Shown piece by piece: positions 49,821 to 59,328 of a stretch of 64,000 nt of DNA. The notes under the pieces were generated by a model. The model was given only the letters and a program-made list of their open reading frames with translations, did not search any database and was not told the origin of the DNA. The stretch is from Candidatus Altimarinota bacterium (GTDB lineage: Bacteria > Patescibacteriota > Gracilibacteria > JANQMV01). The DNA is taken from NCBI GenBank assembly GCA_028279865.1, contig JANQMV010000050.1, positions 1 to 64,000 on the forward strand, in the 5' to 3' direction. The position numbers and the translations under genes are program-made. Within the stretch, counting starts at the first letter, position 1. The number at the start of each line of letters is the position of its first letter.

Positions 49821-51143
49821 ATGCCTATCAAAATTGGAATTATCGGATTTGGTTGTGTCGGAACAGGCGTTGTAAAAACACTCCTTGAAAACGAAGAGCT
49901 GATTAGCAGCCGTCTGGGCAATACCATTAAAATTGTAAAAATTTGTGATTTAGATACATCTAGTGATCGAGGGACGGGGATTGATACAAGTATTTTGACT
50001 TCTGATGTGGAAGAAGTCATCAGTAATCCTGAAATTCAGATTGTGGTTGAAATGGTCGGAGGCATTAACCCTGCCAAGGAATTTTTAATCAAAGCGCTCG
50101 AAAATGGTAAACACGTTGTGACGGCGAATAAAAAACTCTTGGCGGAAAAGGAGGGTAGTGAGCTTTTTAAACTGGCTCAAGAAAAACATTTAACTTTAAA
50201 CTTTGAGGCTGCTGTGGGGGGCGCAATTCCAATTATCCGTACAATTAAAGAAAGTTTTGCTTCAGAAAAAATTGAAGAGGTCTATGGAATTTTAAACGGA
50301 ACAACCAACTACATTGTGAGCAAATTGGAAAAAGGAGGAGCTTCTTTTCAAGAGGTTTTGAAAGAGGCGCAAGCGGCCGGTTTTGCAGAGGCGGATCCGA
50401 CTGCGGATGTGGAAGGTTTTGATGCAGCACACAAGATTAAATTGATTGCCCAGCTTGCTTTTGGGATTGATTTTGATTTTGAAGAAATTTATATCAAGGG
50501 AATTTCTCAATTAACCGAATCTGATTTTGCTTTTGCTAAAATGATGGATTACAAGGTCAAACTCCTTGCTTTTGCTGTTAATCACAATGGTGAGTTTGAT
50601 ATCCGTGTCGAGCCGGTTTTACTAAAAAAGAAAACAGAACTTGCTAATATTCGAGGAGTGACAAATGCTGTCTTAATTCGTGGAACCGGGATGAAAGAGA
50701 TTTTATTAACAGGTCCAGGAGCAGGTGAAATGCCGACGGCTTCTGCTGTGGTAGGAGATATCATTGAAATTGCGCGGAACTTAATTATTGAAAAAAAGGC
50801 GAATGTTCCCGCACTTGGTTATCAAAATGAAAAAATTAGAAAAGTTGATTTAACAAAATTAAAAACATTAAAAAGCAAATATTATGTGCGTACGGAGGTT
50901 GCTGATCAGCCGGGAGTTTTGGCAAAAATGAGTCAAATTTTAGCAGACTTGGATATTAGTATTAATGCAGTAGTGCAAAATCCGACAACGGAAAAAGTGA
51001 TTCCGGTAATGCTCACAATCCATCCGACCAGTCGAGAAAATATTAGCAAAGCGGCGGCAAAGATTAGTGAACTTGATTTTGTAAAAAGCAAAACATTTGT
51101 AATGCCGATTGAGGATGAAATTGAAACTGATCCTTCGGAATGA
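49821..51143 (+). CDS. hom: Homoserine dehydrogenase
   Basis: KIGIIGFGCVGTGVVKTL...VTANKKLLAE...GILNGTTNYIVSKLE...C-terminal ACT domain; ends GAA-TGA-TAA. Confidence 0.95.
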   Translation: MPIKIGIIGFGCVGTGVVKTLLENEELISSRLGNTIKIVKICDLDTSSDRGTGIDTSILTSDVEEVISNPEIQIVVEMVGGINPAKEFLIKALENGKHVVTANKKLLAEKEGSELFKLAQEKHLTLNFEAAVGGAIPIIRTIKESFASEKIEEVYGILNGTTNYIVSKLEKGGASFQEVLKEAQAAGFAEADPTADVEGFDAAHKIKLIAQLAFGIDFDFEEIYIKGISQLTESDFAFAKMMDYKVKLLAFAVNHNGEFDIRVEPVLLKKKTELANIRGVTNAVLIRGTGMKEILLTGPGAGEMPTASAVVGDIIEIARNLIIEKKANVPALGYQNEKIRKVDLTKLKTLKSKYYVRTEVADQPGVLAKMSQILADLDISINAVVQNPTTEKVIPVMLTIHPTSRENISKAAAKISELDFVKSKTFVMPIEDEIETDPSE

Positions 51144-51171
51144 TAAATTATAGATTATACCAAAAGAAATT

Positions 51172-51287
51172 GTCATTCTGAGGAGGAAGTATGACGACGA
51201 AGAATCTCTTGTTAATTGTAGAAGAAGGTGAGGTTTGTAGTGAGAGATCCTTCACTGCTCCCGCAAACGGGATTCGTTCAGGATGAA
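51172..51287. repeat. Dispersed intergenic repeat (second copy)
   Basis: gtcattctgaggagg...acgacgaagaatctctt...gagagatccttcactgctcccgcaaacgggattcgttcaggatga, shares a long identical 3' part with 42393-42510. Confidence 0.8.
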
Positions 51288-51321
51288 AAACATCTCTAAA
51301 ATCTAAGAACTAAACTCTAAT

Positions 51322-52419
51322 TTGAAGACCGCAATTATTGCAGATTGGCTGACGAATTATGCAGGAGCTGAAAATGTGATTTCGGCTTTTTATCGTCTGT
51401 ATCCGGAGAGTAAAATTTTTACTACTCTTTTTAATGCGGAGAAAATGAAGGATTTGGCGGGGGCTGACGTGGAGACTTCTTATATTCAGAAAATTCCGGG
51501 TGCCAAAAATCATCATCCCTGGTTTTTGTCTTTGATGCCACTTGCGGTTGAGTCTTTTGACCTGTCGAAATATAACGTGGTTTTATCCAGTTCTCATTCG
51601 ATTGCGAAGGGCGTGATTACCAAACCCGAGACAATGCATGTGTGTTACTGCCATACGCCGATGCGTTATGCGTGGGATGATTTTCATAAATACATTCGTG
51701 AATCAAATTTTCCGTGGTTGATTAAGAAAATGATTCCCAAGCAAATCTCAAAAATTCGTCTTTGGGATAGGTTGAGCGCTGATCGTGTGGATTATTTTAT
51801 TGCAAATTCAAGTTATGTTGCTCAGAGAATCAAGAAGTATTATCAACGAAATGCTGAGGTGATTTATCCTCCGGTTGATACGGAGAGGTTTCATGCCGTT
51901 GAAAATCCGGCTGAAGATTATTATTTGGCAGTCGGGCGTTTGATTCCTTACAAAAAATTCGACTTGCTTGTGGAAACTTTTAACCAAAATGGTAAAAAAT
52001 TAAAAATTGCGGGAACTGGTTCTGAGATGAAAAAACTTAAGGCGATAGCGAAGGATAATGTTGAATTTTTAGGATTTGTTCCGGATGAAGAGTTGAAAAA
52101 ATTATATGCGAATTGTAAGGCATTTTTATTTCCGCAAATTGAAGATGCGGGGATTGCTCCTCTTGAAGCAATGGCGTCGGGGCGTCCGGTGATTGCTTTG
52201 AAAGCTGGAGGTGTGGTGGATGTTTTGCGAGAAGGAAAGACGGGCGTGTTTTTTAAGGAGCAAAGTGTTGAATCTCTAGATGAGGCTGTTTCAAAATTTG
52301 AAAAGCAGAAATTTGATTCTGCACAAATTCGAAAACATGCGCTTAAGTTTAGTACGCAAGAATTTCAGAAGAAGATTGATCGATTTGTGAAACAGAAGTA
52401 TGAAGCTTGGAACAAGTAG
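51322..52419 (+). CDS. Glycosyltransferase family 4 (GT-B)
   Basis: YAGAENVISAFYRLYPESKIFTTLF...CYCHTPMRYAWD...PQIEDAGIAPLEAMASGRPVIALKAGGV; TTG start. Confidence 0.92.
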   Translation: MKTAIIADWLTNYAGAENVISAFYRLYPESKIFTTLFNAEKMKDLAGADVETSYIQKIPGAKNHHPWFLSLMPLAVESFDLSKYNVVLSSSHSIAKGVITKPETMHVCYCHTPMRYAWDDFHKYIRESNFPWLIKKMIPKQISKIRLWDRLSADRVDYFIANSSYVAQRIKKYYQRNAEVIYPPVDTERFHAVENPAEDYYLAVGRLIPYKKFDLLVETFNQNGKKLKIAGTGSEMKKLKAIAKDNVEFLGFVPDEELKKLYANCKAFLFPQIEDAGIAPLEAMASGRPVIALKAGGVVDVLREGKTGVFFKEQSVESLDEAVSKFEKQKFDSAQIRKHALKFSTQEFQKKIDRFVKQKYEAWNK

Positions 52420-52429
52420 GCTTTTGCTA

Positions 52430-52594
52430 ACCGTCATCCTAAGCGAAATTTGCGTAGTCGAAGGATCTTTCGAAGGGATTAATTTTCATAAAACCGAATT
52501 TAAAAACTGAGATTGTTTTTTGATTTAGGTAAAGCTATATCCTTCGACTAAACAATTTGGATTAAATCAAAATTAGTTCCGCTCAGGATGACGG
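52430..52594. repeat. Dispersed inverted-type repeat between glycosyltransferase and thiL
   Basis: ccgtcatcctaagcg...gtcgaaggatcttt ... tatccttcgacta...gctcaggatgacgg. Confidence 0.65.
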
Positions 52595-52640
52595 TAGGTG
52601 GTTTTTAATGTAGGATGTAAGCGAAAAATATCTATTTACT

Positions 52641-53627
52641 ATGAATATAAAGGATCTTGGCGGCGAGTTTGGATTAATTGAGAATTTGACTCAAGATTTT
52701 TCACAGTTTGACCAAAAAATCAAAAAAGGAATTGGTGACGACTGTGCGGTGATTGACCTAGGGGAACGGTATCAGCTTATTTCCAGTGACACCTTGGTGT
52801 CGAATGATCATTTTAACTTAAATTGGTCTACACCGGAACAAGTTGGCATGAAGGCTGTGGAGGTGAATGTGAGTGATATCATTGCCTGTGGAGGAACGCC
52901 AAAAAGTATTTTGGTCTCCTTGGTTTTAACCAGGGATTTGGATGCAGAAATTATCCAAGGAATTTATCGAGGAATTAAAAAAAAGTGTGATAAATATGAA
53001 ATTGATTTGATTGGCGGGGATACGACGCATGGGAAGGAGTTGGTGATTAATGTGACAATTTTAGGGGTAGGGGCGTATGGCAATACGTCCCTACGTTCGG
53101 ATGCAAAAGTGGGAGATTTAATTTGTGTGACTGGTGATTTGGGGGGATCGACAGCAGGGCTTGAATATTTGCGTAAGTTTAAAGATGTAGAAAAATTGAA
53201 AGTGAAATTTCCGTATTTATACAAACGTCATTTAGAACCAGTTGCCCGTAGGGGCGTATTGCAATGCGTCTCTACGGCGGCAAATGCGATGATTGATGTA
53301 TCAGACGGACTTGCTTCGGAGGTGCGGCATATTTGTAAAGAGAGCGAATGCGGAGCAGAGGTAGATTTCTCCAAAATTCCTTTGCATATGGAGACAAAAC
53401 TTTGTGCTCAAAAATTGGGACAAAGTGCGGAAGATTGGGCGCTATCTGGAGGAGAAGATTTTGAACTGGTTTTTACTGTTTCATTGGAAAATTACGAAAA
53501 ATTTGATACAGGATTCAAAGAAAAAATAACTGTTGTTGGAAAGATTTTGGGAGGAAATGGAGGTGTTTGGCTTTTGAAGAATGGGATGAGGGAAGAGTTA
53601 AAAGGTGGTTATGATCATTTTAGTTAG
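52641..53627 (+). CDS. thiL: Thiamine-monophosphate kinase
   Basis: IGDDCAVID...SDTLVSNDHFNLNW...VNVSDIIACGGTPK...AMIDVSDGLASEVRHI...SGGEDFELVFT. Confidence 0.95.
   Translation: MNIKDLGGEFGLIENLTQDFSQFDQKIKKGIGDDCAVIDLGERYQLISSDTLVSNDHFNLNWSTPEQVGMKAVEVNVSDIIACGGTPKSILVSLVLTRDLDAEIIQGIYRGIKKKCDKYEIDLIGGDTTHGKELVINVTILGVGAYGNTSLRSDAKVGDLICVTGDLGGSTAGLEYLRKFKDVEKLKVKFPYLYKRHLEPVARRGVLQCVSTAANAMIDVSDGLASEVRHICKESECGAEVDFSKIPLHMETKLCAQKLGQSAEDWALSGGEDFELVFTVSLENYEKFDTGFKEKITVVGKILGGNGGVWLLKNGMREELKGGYDHFS
53067..53094. repeat. Palindromic repeat inside thiL CDS
   Basis: gtaggggcgtatggcaatacgtccctac, near-perfect inverted repeat. Confidence 0.8.
53247..53276. repeat. Second palindromic repeat inside thiL CDS
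   Basis: cgtaggggcgtattgcaatgcgtctctacg, same family as 53067-53094. Confidence 0.8.
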
Positions 53628-53729
53628 GAAATGAGCAGATATGTCATTTCGACTGAAGCACCGCTCAAATTAATTTTAAAAAGCGCGGTGCGAAATGGAG
53701 AAATCTCTTAATTTAAAGTTATGCAAAAA

Positions 53730-53998
53730 AAATCATATCTACCACGTTTATATAATGGCAAGTACGACAGGGACCTTATAGATTGGTGTTACCAGTAATT
53801 TAATTGATAGAGTTCAAAAGCATAAAACAGGTTATTTTGAAGGGTTCTCAATTTAGCTTATTATGAAGAGACTAATGATGTTAAGGTTGCAATTGCAAGG
53901 GAAAAACAGTTAAAAAAATGGAATAGGAAAAAGAAAGAAGCTTTAATAAAAACCATGAATTCTCATTGGAGGGATTTATCAGATGATATCTTGAATTA
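53730..53998 (+). pseudogene. Degraded GIY-YIG endonuclease gene
   Basis: Across frames: MASTTGTL[stop]IGVTSNLIDRVQKHKTGYFEGF ... LAYYEETNDVKVAIAREKQLKKWNRKKKEALIKTMNSHWRDLSDDILN; in-frame TAG and frame disruption. Confidence 0.8.
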
Positions 53999-54114
53999 AA
54001 GGGATCTCTCCGCTGCGTTTAGGTTAAAGTTCAAGGAAAACACTAATTTGTTTTTTCTGCTAAAAAGAGGATAAAATCACTTCGGTCGAAATGACATTTT
54101 TCGTTACTTTGCAG

Positions 54115-54459
54115 CTACACAAACTCTCCATAAATATTGATATCCAAATCCTCAACCTTGAAGTCTCTTGGAATTTGATTGAGGACGTTTTCGGAAAAAG
54201 GAATATCTGTGATTGTGTTGGATTTACGGCAGATTAAGTGTGCATGAGGCTTTACCTTGCCTTCATAAACAAATTTATTACCCGCTCCGGCAATTTTTTT
54301 TAATCTTCTCTCTTTGACAAGTTCTTCCACATTTCGATAAACCGTCGAACGTCCGGCTTGCGGGTATTTTTGATGAATGTATTCGAAAATATCATCAACG
54401 GTAAAATGCTGATTAAGACAGTATTTAGCGATTTCATCTTTGTAAAAATGCTTTTTCAT
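54115..54459 (-). CDS. fur: Fur family transcriptional regulator
   Basis: FTVDDIFEYIHQKYPQAGRSTVYRNVEELVKERRLKKIAGAGNKFVYEG...HAHLICRK. Confidence 0.92.
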   Translation of the reverse strand: MKKHFYKDEIAKYCLNQHFTVDDIFEYIHQKYPQAGRSTVYRNVEELVKERRLKKIAGAGNKFVYEGKVKPHAHLICRKSNTITDIPFSENVLNQIPRDFKVEDLDINIYGEFV

Positions 54460-54563
54460 GGCTCTAGGGGGACTTGCAAAATGATTTTAAACATATTTAA
54501 ATTTTTTTAGCAAGCTAAAACAAGAATTATTCTCATTTCGTCTTGACCTAGTTATTTTTGTAT

Positions 54564-54590
54564 TTATAATGAGAATGATTCTTATTATAA
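54564..54590. promoter_or_regulatory. Fur/PerR-box-like operator upstream of peroxiredoxin
   Basis: ttataatgagaatgattcttattataa, near-perfect 27-bp palindrome between divergent fur and peroxiredoxin genes. Confidence 0.8.
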
Positions 54591-54606
54591 TTTAATTTAA
54601 AAAACT

Positions 54607-55266
54607 ATGAACGACTGTGAAACAAAAGTGTCAATTCCTTTGATCGGGCAAGATGCACCGTCTTTTACGGCTGCATCAACACAAGGGGAAGTAAGTTTTC
54701 CTGAAAATTACCAAGGAAAGTGGGTAGTTCTCTTCTCTCATCCGGCAGATTTTACTCCGGTTTGTACTACTGAATTTATGGGGTTTCAAGATAAATATGC
54801 TGAATTTCAAGCAATTAACACTGAATTGGTTGGCTATTCGGTGGACGGAGTACATTCTCATATTGAATGGGTGCGTAATATTAAAAAGAACTTTGATGTT
54901 GATATTGAATTTCCGATTGTCGCCGGTCAAGAAATTGCACATAAATATGGAATGCTACATGACGTAGATTCTACACATACGGTACGCGCTGTGTTTGTGA
55001 TTAATCCGGAAGGAAAAATTGCGGCTTTGATGTATTATCCACTTTCAAATGGTCGTAGTATTGAGGAAATTCTACGCTTAGTAAAAGGTTTACAAAAGAC
55101 GATGAATGATGGAGTTGCTACTCCGGAAAATTGGCCAAATAATAAACGTCTGGCTTCAGATGTAATTATTCCGCCGGCTGAGTCTATGGAAAATGCTGCT
55201 GCGAATGAAGCAAATGCTGATTACAATTGTTATGACTGGTATCTTTGTACGAAAAAAGATGCTTAG
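54607..55266 (+). CDS. Peroxiredoxin (AhpC/TSA, 1-Cys Prx6-like)
   Basis: GKWVVLFSHPADFTPVCTTEFMGFQ...NGRSIEEILRLVKGLQ. Confidence 0.95.
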   Translation: MNDCETKVSIPLIGQDAPSFTAASTQGEVSFPENYQGKWVVLFSHPADFTPVCTTEFMGFQDKYAEFQAINTELVGYSVDGVHSHIEWVRNIKKNFDVDIEFPIVAGQEIAHKYGMLHDVDSTHTVRAVFVINPEGKIAALMYYPLSNGRSIEEILRLVKGLQKTMNDGVATPENWPNNKRLASDVIIPPAESMENAAANEANADYNCYDWYLCTKKDA

Positions 55267-55297
55267 TTTTTGTAAGTCCGTTTGAGTAAAGTACTTA

Positions 55298-55328
55298 ATA
55301 AAAACACCTCTTGATTGAGGTGTTTTTA
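55298..55328 (+). terminator. Rho-independent terminator
   Basis: aaaaacacctc-ttgatt-gaggtgttttt. Confidence 0.8.
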
Positions 55329-55354
55329 TTATCAAGCGATATTTTTATCAAGAT

Positions 55355-56155
55355 TTACCTTGCGACGCAACTTTCCTTAACTAAAATATTTTGGTCAAAA
55401 TAGTAGCTGTATTCGCATTCTTGTTCTCTGCTTATTCCCGACATTGGTATCACCGAGCCTTCTCTGGAGTGAAAAATTGCCGGACAGATGTCGTCTGTAC
55501 ACAGACCGTCGGCTCTTAAGGCTTCTTGAATTTTTTTGCTTTCAATGTCGTATTTTAATAAATGGAATTCAAAGATATCTTCTGGTTCAAACAGGTCTGA
55601 TCCGGTGTTGGTTGAATTGTTGATGCCGTCTGTTTCTGCTCCCATGAAGAAGGCGATATTGCCTTCAGAAGAGGCGCATCCTCCGGTGAAGTCATCTATA
55701 GCTAGGCTGCGTCCGGCTTTGGCAAAAGGAATGGGTGCTGCTTCCAAAGCTGTTTCAAATTCTGTAAACCAAGGCCTGCCTTCAAAGCTGCTGATTTTTC
55801 CACAAAGATCAAATTTAAATTCTTGTTGTTCGGTTGTTTCGGTGTAGTTTTTGAAGATGTTATTTAGTCTTTCTGTTTTAGCTTGGTCTTTGCTTGCTCT
55901 GTCTTTGTAGGCGATGAGGTTTTTTTCGCATTTTTGTGTTGCTGCCATACAGTTTTTTAGATCACTACTTGCCATTTGAAACTGTGTGACGCAGCGGTCA
56001 AATTCATTGACACTACAGGTTCTTTCTGTGACTACATCTGCTCCGGTGTTTGTTTCTTCGTTGGTTTTATCTTCGGGGGTTACGACTTCCATTCCACAGC
56101 CTGTAAGTAAAAGTGTGAGAAGAGATGCCAGTAAAATTGTTTTTGTTTTTTGCAT
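55355..56155 (-). CDS. Putative lipoprotein
   Basis: MQKTKTILLASLLTLLLTGCGMEVV lipobox; internal Met preferred over track start at 56242. Confidence 0.65.
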   Translation of the reverse strand: MQKTKTILLASLLTLLLTGCGMEVVTPEDKTNEETNTGADVVTERTCSVNEFDRCVTQFQMASSDLKNCMAATQKCEKNLIAYKDRASKDQAKTERLNNIFKNYTETTEQQEFKFDLCGKISSFEGRPWFTEFETALEAAPIPFAKAGRSLAIDDFTGGCASSEGNIAFFMGAETDGINNSTNTGSDLFEPEDIFEFHLLKYDIESKKIQEALRADGLCTDDICPAIFHSREGSVIPMSGISREQECEYSYYFDQNILVKESCVAR

Positions 56156-56314
56156 ATTTTTTAAATTAAGGAGTATGTTCGGGGAGTAGTATAGCATAAG
56201 TTTTTTTAGATTTACTTGCATTAGATAGTGTGTGTATGGCAAAATAGACTTGACAAAGTGTTAAAAAATTGACAAAATCGAAAACTCCATTTGTTATGTT
56301 TAACTTAAATTTTT

Positions 56315-57151
56315 ATGGAAGTAGGACGACAAAATTCAAGAACTGAAGATAATGGTTGTTTGATCAATGTTGATTTTGTCTCAGGCAAAGTTATGAAGGC
56401 TAACAGACCTCAGAGATCAATGACAGAAGACCAAACAGACTATACTCAAAGCATTGATGAATACATCCAAAAATTGTCAGAAAGAAAAACGGATTCTTTA
56501 GAGGAGGGGGAAAATTTAGATTATGCAGACAGGCTGTTTGATCTTATGGATGAATTCCGCTTTGATGGTAAGCTTGCTGATTTTTTCCCAAAAGACTTGT
56601 TTAAAAAAATACTTTATCCTGCTATTACAGAAATGGGATTAATCCTTTTGGAAAAGAATGCCTCTGCGAAAAAAGTAGAAAAATATCCTATAGAGAATGG
56701 TCATTACCTTAAAAAGGTAGAAAAATATATCAAAAGCTTCTTGGGCTATTTAGAAGATCATCAACTAACTGAGGTTCAAAATCCTGGCGTCATTTTGGCT
56801 CAAATTTTAGAAGAAATTATTGCCTTTTCAATAAGTTTTAAAGAAGGTGATGCTGAAAGTTTTTTTCAAAAAATAGCTGATTTATCAAAAAAGGATAGTA
56901 AGTCTTTGCCTAAATTTTTAGGTCAATATCAACCTTATTTTTATTTAATTTTAAAAGAATTTGCTGAATTCAATTCATCGGTTGAAAACAGTAGTAAGCA
57001 AACTAAAAAGAAACTTTTTTCTATGTTAAAACCCAGTCAAGTAAATCTCGAAAATCCTTCCAAACTTGATACAAAAAGCTTAATATCTTTTATAAGAGCA
57101 ATTGAGGCAGAATTTAGTAAGTACAGCTTGTCGATGAATATTTTGCGTTAA
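56315..57151 (+). CDS. Hypothetical protein (278 aa)
   Basis: Complete ORF, TAA stop, no recognised motif. Confidence 0.6.
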   Translation: MEVGRQNSRTEDNGCLINVDFVSGKVMKANRPQRSMTEDQTDYTQSIDEYIQKLSERKTDSLEEGENLDYADRLFDLMDEFRFDGKLADFFPKDLFKKILYPAITEMGLILLEKNASAKKVEKYPIENGHYLKKVEKYIKSFLGYLEDHQLTEVQNPGVILAQILEEIIAFSISFKEGDAESFFQKIADLSKKDSKSLPKFLGQYQPYFYLILKEFAEFNSSVENSSKQTKKKLFSMLKPSQVNLENPSKLDTKSLISFIRAIEAEFSKYSLSMNILR

Positions 57152-57227
57152 TTTTGTTAAATGTATTTGAAAAAATGTTTGTTGTTCTGATTCTTAATTA
57201 TGAAAAAATCAAACATAAAAAAATAAT

Positions 57228-58190
57228 ATGGCAGAATCAGGTATGCAGAAAAATGTATCATCCTTTTTAGAAGAGATGGCTTTCATTCAAGACGATGTGC
57301 GACTTGTATCATCCACTTTTGGCGTAACACTCTATACGGATCAAGTGTTCACAAAAATTCCTGATGTGCTTTTATTCTGCTATGAAAAGTTTCTGGAACT
57401 ATGCCCCAAGGAAAATCTCAAATTCTACGCTACTGAAAACATGAAAAGGCATAAGCCGGTAACTCAAAAGACATTTACCCTCCTGGAAACTTGGATGGAA
57501 CCGGATGCACCGGCTCGTGAGTATATTAGCCTGGAATTGAAAGACGGGAATTTTTATCAGGATGCGCCCAAGTATAAATTTAAAATAACGGGTAATGAAA
57601 AAGGCTCCATAGGCTATACCGGTAAAAATGCAAACTTGATATCATTTAGTTTCCCACCCTCTTTTGGTGACGAAGATCCGGAGAAAATGCTCCATTTTAT
57701 CAAAGAGTTATGTGAACATTTTCCTTTTCAGTCCGGGCATGCCGGTTTTTCATTTGAATGTAGTAAATATGAAGAAGAAGCCAGTCAAACCTATGCCTGG
57801 AAAAAATCGATGGATTATCTGGGTATCGATATCTCAAGGATACCTGAAGATAATAAATCGGTGGGACAAAATGCACTTAAAACCGTCAGCTGGTTAACGA
57901 TTTTAAACAAAGATTTGATTGATCAATTAGGCGGGCTAAAAACACTCAAAAGCAAAATATCAAAAGATGTTGATTTAATTAAAGTTCCCAATGGCTATAT
58001 TCTGAAATGTGGTAAGTCCCCTGAAATAGGAGATCGCAATAGGGGCAACTTATTGCCGGCTTACCAAAGTGTCTATAAGGCTGTTGAACCATTGATCGAA
58101 ATAGCGTGCCAGCGTTCTTTGGCTTTTGATCTTGCTGATGAATTCATCGAGAAAACGGAGAGGTGGTACAAAAGGTTTGAAAGTGGGTGA
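57228..58190 (+). CDS. DUF3396-like (type VI immunity family) protein; ends at TGA (58217 if UGA is read through)
   Basis: VRLVSSTFGVTLYTDQVF...LLPAYQSVYKAVEPLIEIACQRSLAFDLADEFIEKTERWYKRFESG-TGA. Confidence 0.7.
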   Translation: MAESGMQKNVSSFLEEMAFIQDDVRLVSSTFGVTLYTDQVFTKIPDVLLFCYEKFLELCPKENLKFYATENMKRHKPVTQKTFTLLETWMEPDAPAREYISLELKDGNFYQDAPKYKFKITGNEKGSIGYTGKNANLISFSFPPSFGDEDPEKMLHFIKELCEHFPFQSGHAGFSFECSKYEEEASQTYAWKKSMDYLGIDISRIPEDNKSVGQNALKTVSWLTILNKDLIDQLGGLKTLKSKISKDVDLIKVPNGYILKCGKSPEIGDRNRGNLLPAYQSVYKAVEPLIEIACQRSLAFDLADEFIEKTERWYKRFESG

Positions 58191-58335
58191 AAACGAAGCC
58201 GATGATCGGTTGATTAACGATGAATTCGCATGGATTCAAGGTTATGCGGAAATGCCTATCAGTAAGTCTGACATCAATTGTCTAAAGAGAAAGAGATCGT
58301 GCTTAAAAAACTTGAGACAGACCTTTTAAAAGAAA
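58183..58335 (+). pseudogene. Short overlapping ORF / probable frameshifted remnant after DUF3396
   Basis: GTG-start frame gives ENEADDRLINDEFAWIQGYAEMPISKSDIN, then a charged tail KEKEIVLKKLETDLLKEN continues in a different frame. Confidence 0.35.
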
Positions 58336-58386
58336 ATTAGTCCATGGATATAATGGCTTCTATCATAATAACCATACAGAACCTCT

Positions 58387-59253
58387 ATGAATCCAAAGTA
58401 CATTGAACGACCAGATTATTTGATGGGTACTTTCGACTGGAGAGGGTTGGGCTACAGCTTCGGCAGTGAGCCTCCGCGAGATTTGCTCAGTCAGTCAGCA
58501 AAATCTGATGAGCCGTGGAATTGTATTGGTCAGTTTATAGCGCGTTGTAGGAGCGGAGAAGTACCCAATACCGGAATTCTGCAAGATATAGTTAAAAAAG
58601 ACAATATTAACGAACCACTCCTTCTCCAAGCTTGTTACGATTTGTTGGGAGACGTTGCCGGCAAAAACGAAATAGACTTCTTTGATCATTTAATTAGAAA
58701 TGGTTCGAAAAATCAAAAAATGTCAGCATCTTGGGCCGGACAATGGACAGCAAGCATCGAGTTGTTACCGGCAATGCTATGTGCTTTTAAGTCAATAAAG
58801 CGAACAGAGGACAAGCAGGCAATCACTGCAATTATATCTAACATACTTGAAGGCGAAAGCGGTGATGATGATTTAGAGTTGTATGATTATGAAGGCAATG
58901 ATGAAAGTTATGCTGAATTAGTGATGCAGCGTGCTGATGATTTAGCAAGACAATGGCCTGGTTGTGAAAGGTTCTACGCTGGTATGCCACTGGATACCTA
59001 TGCTTTAATCACCAGATTTAGAGAAGTCGTTTCTGATATGGTAGACAGGGATAAAGTTCCTCAAGAGAGTTTAATTCTTTTGCGTCGTTGGTTTGAATCT
59101 TCAACCGGAACTGACTGCAGTTCGATGTTCCTGAATCAAAGATTTAATCCACAAGCGAGTGTAGACCTTTTGGATGATTGGTTTGATTCAAATACAATAG
59201 AATATATTAAAGGAGGTAAGTATTTTTTTAACTTTCAATGTAGTAACGTATGA
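58387..59253 (+). CDS. Putative immunity-type protein; ends at TGA (59265 if UGA is read through)
   Basis: 288-aa ORF with higher apparent GC than its flanks, between DUF3396 and SUKH genes; family assignment tentative. Confidence 0.55.
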   Translation: MNPKYIERPDYLMGTFDWRGLGYSFGSEPPRDLLSQSAKSDEPWNCIGQFIARCRSGEVPNTGILQDIVKKDNINEPLLLQACYDLLGDVAGKNEIDFFDHLIRNGSKNQKMSASWAGQWTASIELLPAMLCAFKSIKRTEDKQAITAIISNILEGESGDDDLELYDYEGNDESYAELVMQRADDLARQWPGCERFYAGMPLDTYALITRFREVVSDMVDRDKVPQESLILLRRWFESSTGTDCSSMFLNQRFNPQASVDLLDDWFDSNTIEYIKGGKYFFNFQCSNV

Positions 59254-59328
59254 ACTCGTAGTTAATTTTTACCCATGAAAGACAAGAGAACGCTTTTTAT
59301 TTTTAAAAACTAACAAGAGAAAAAAGCT

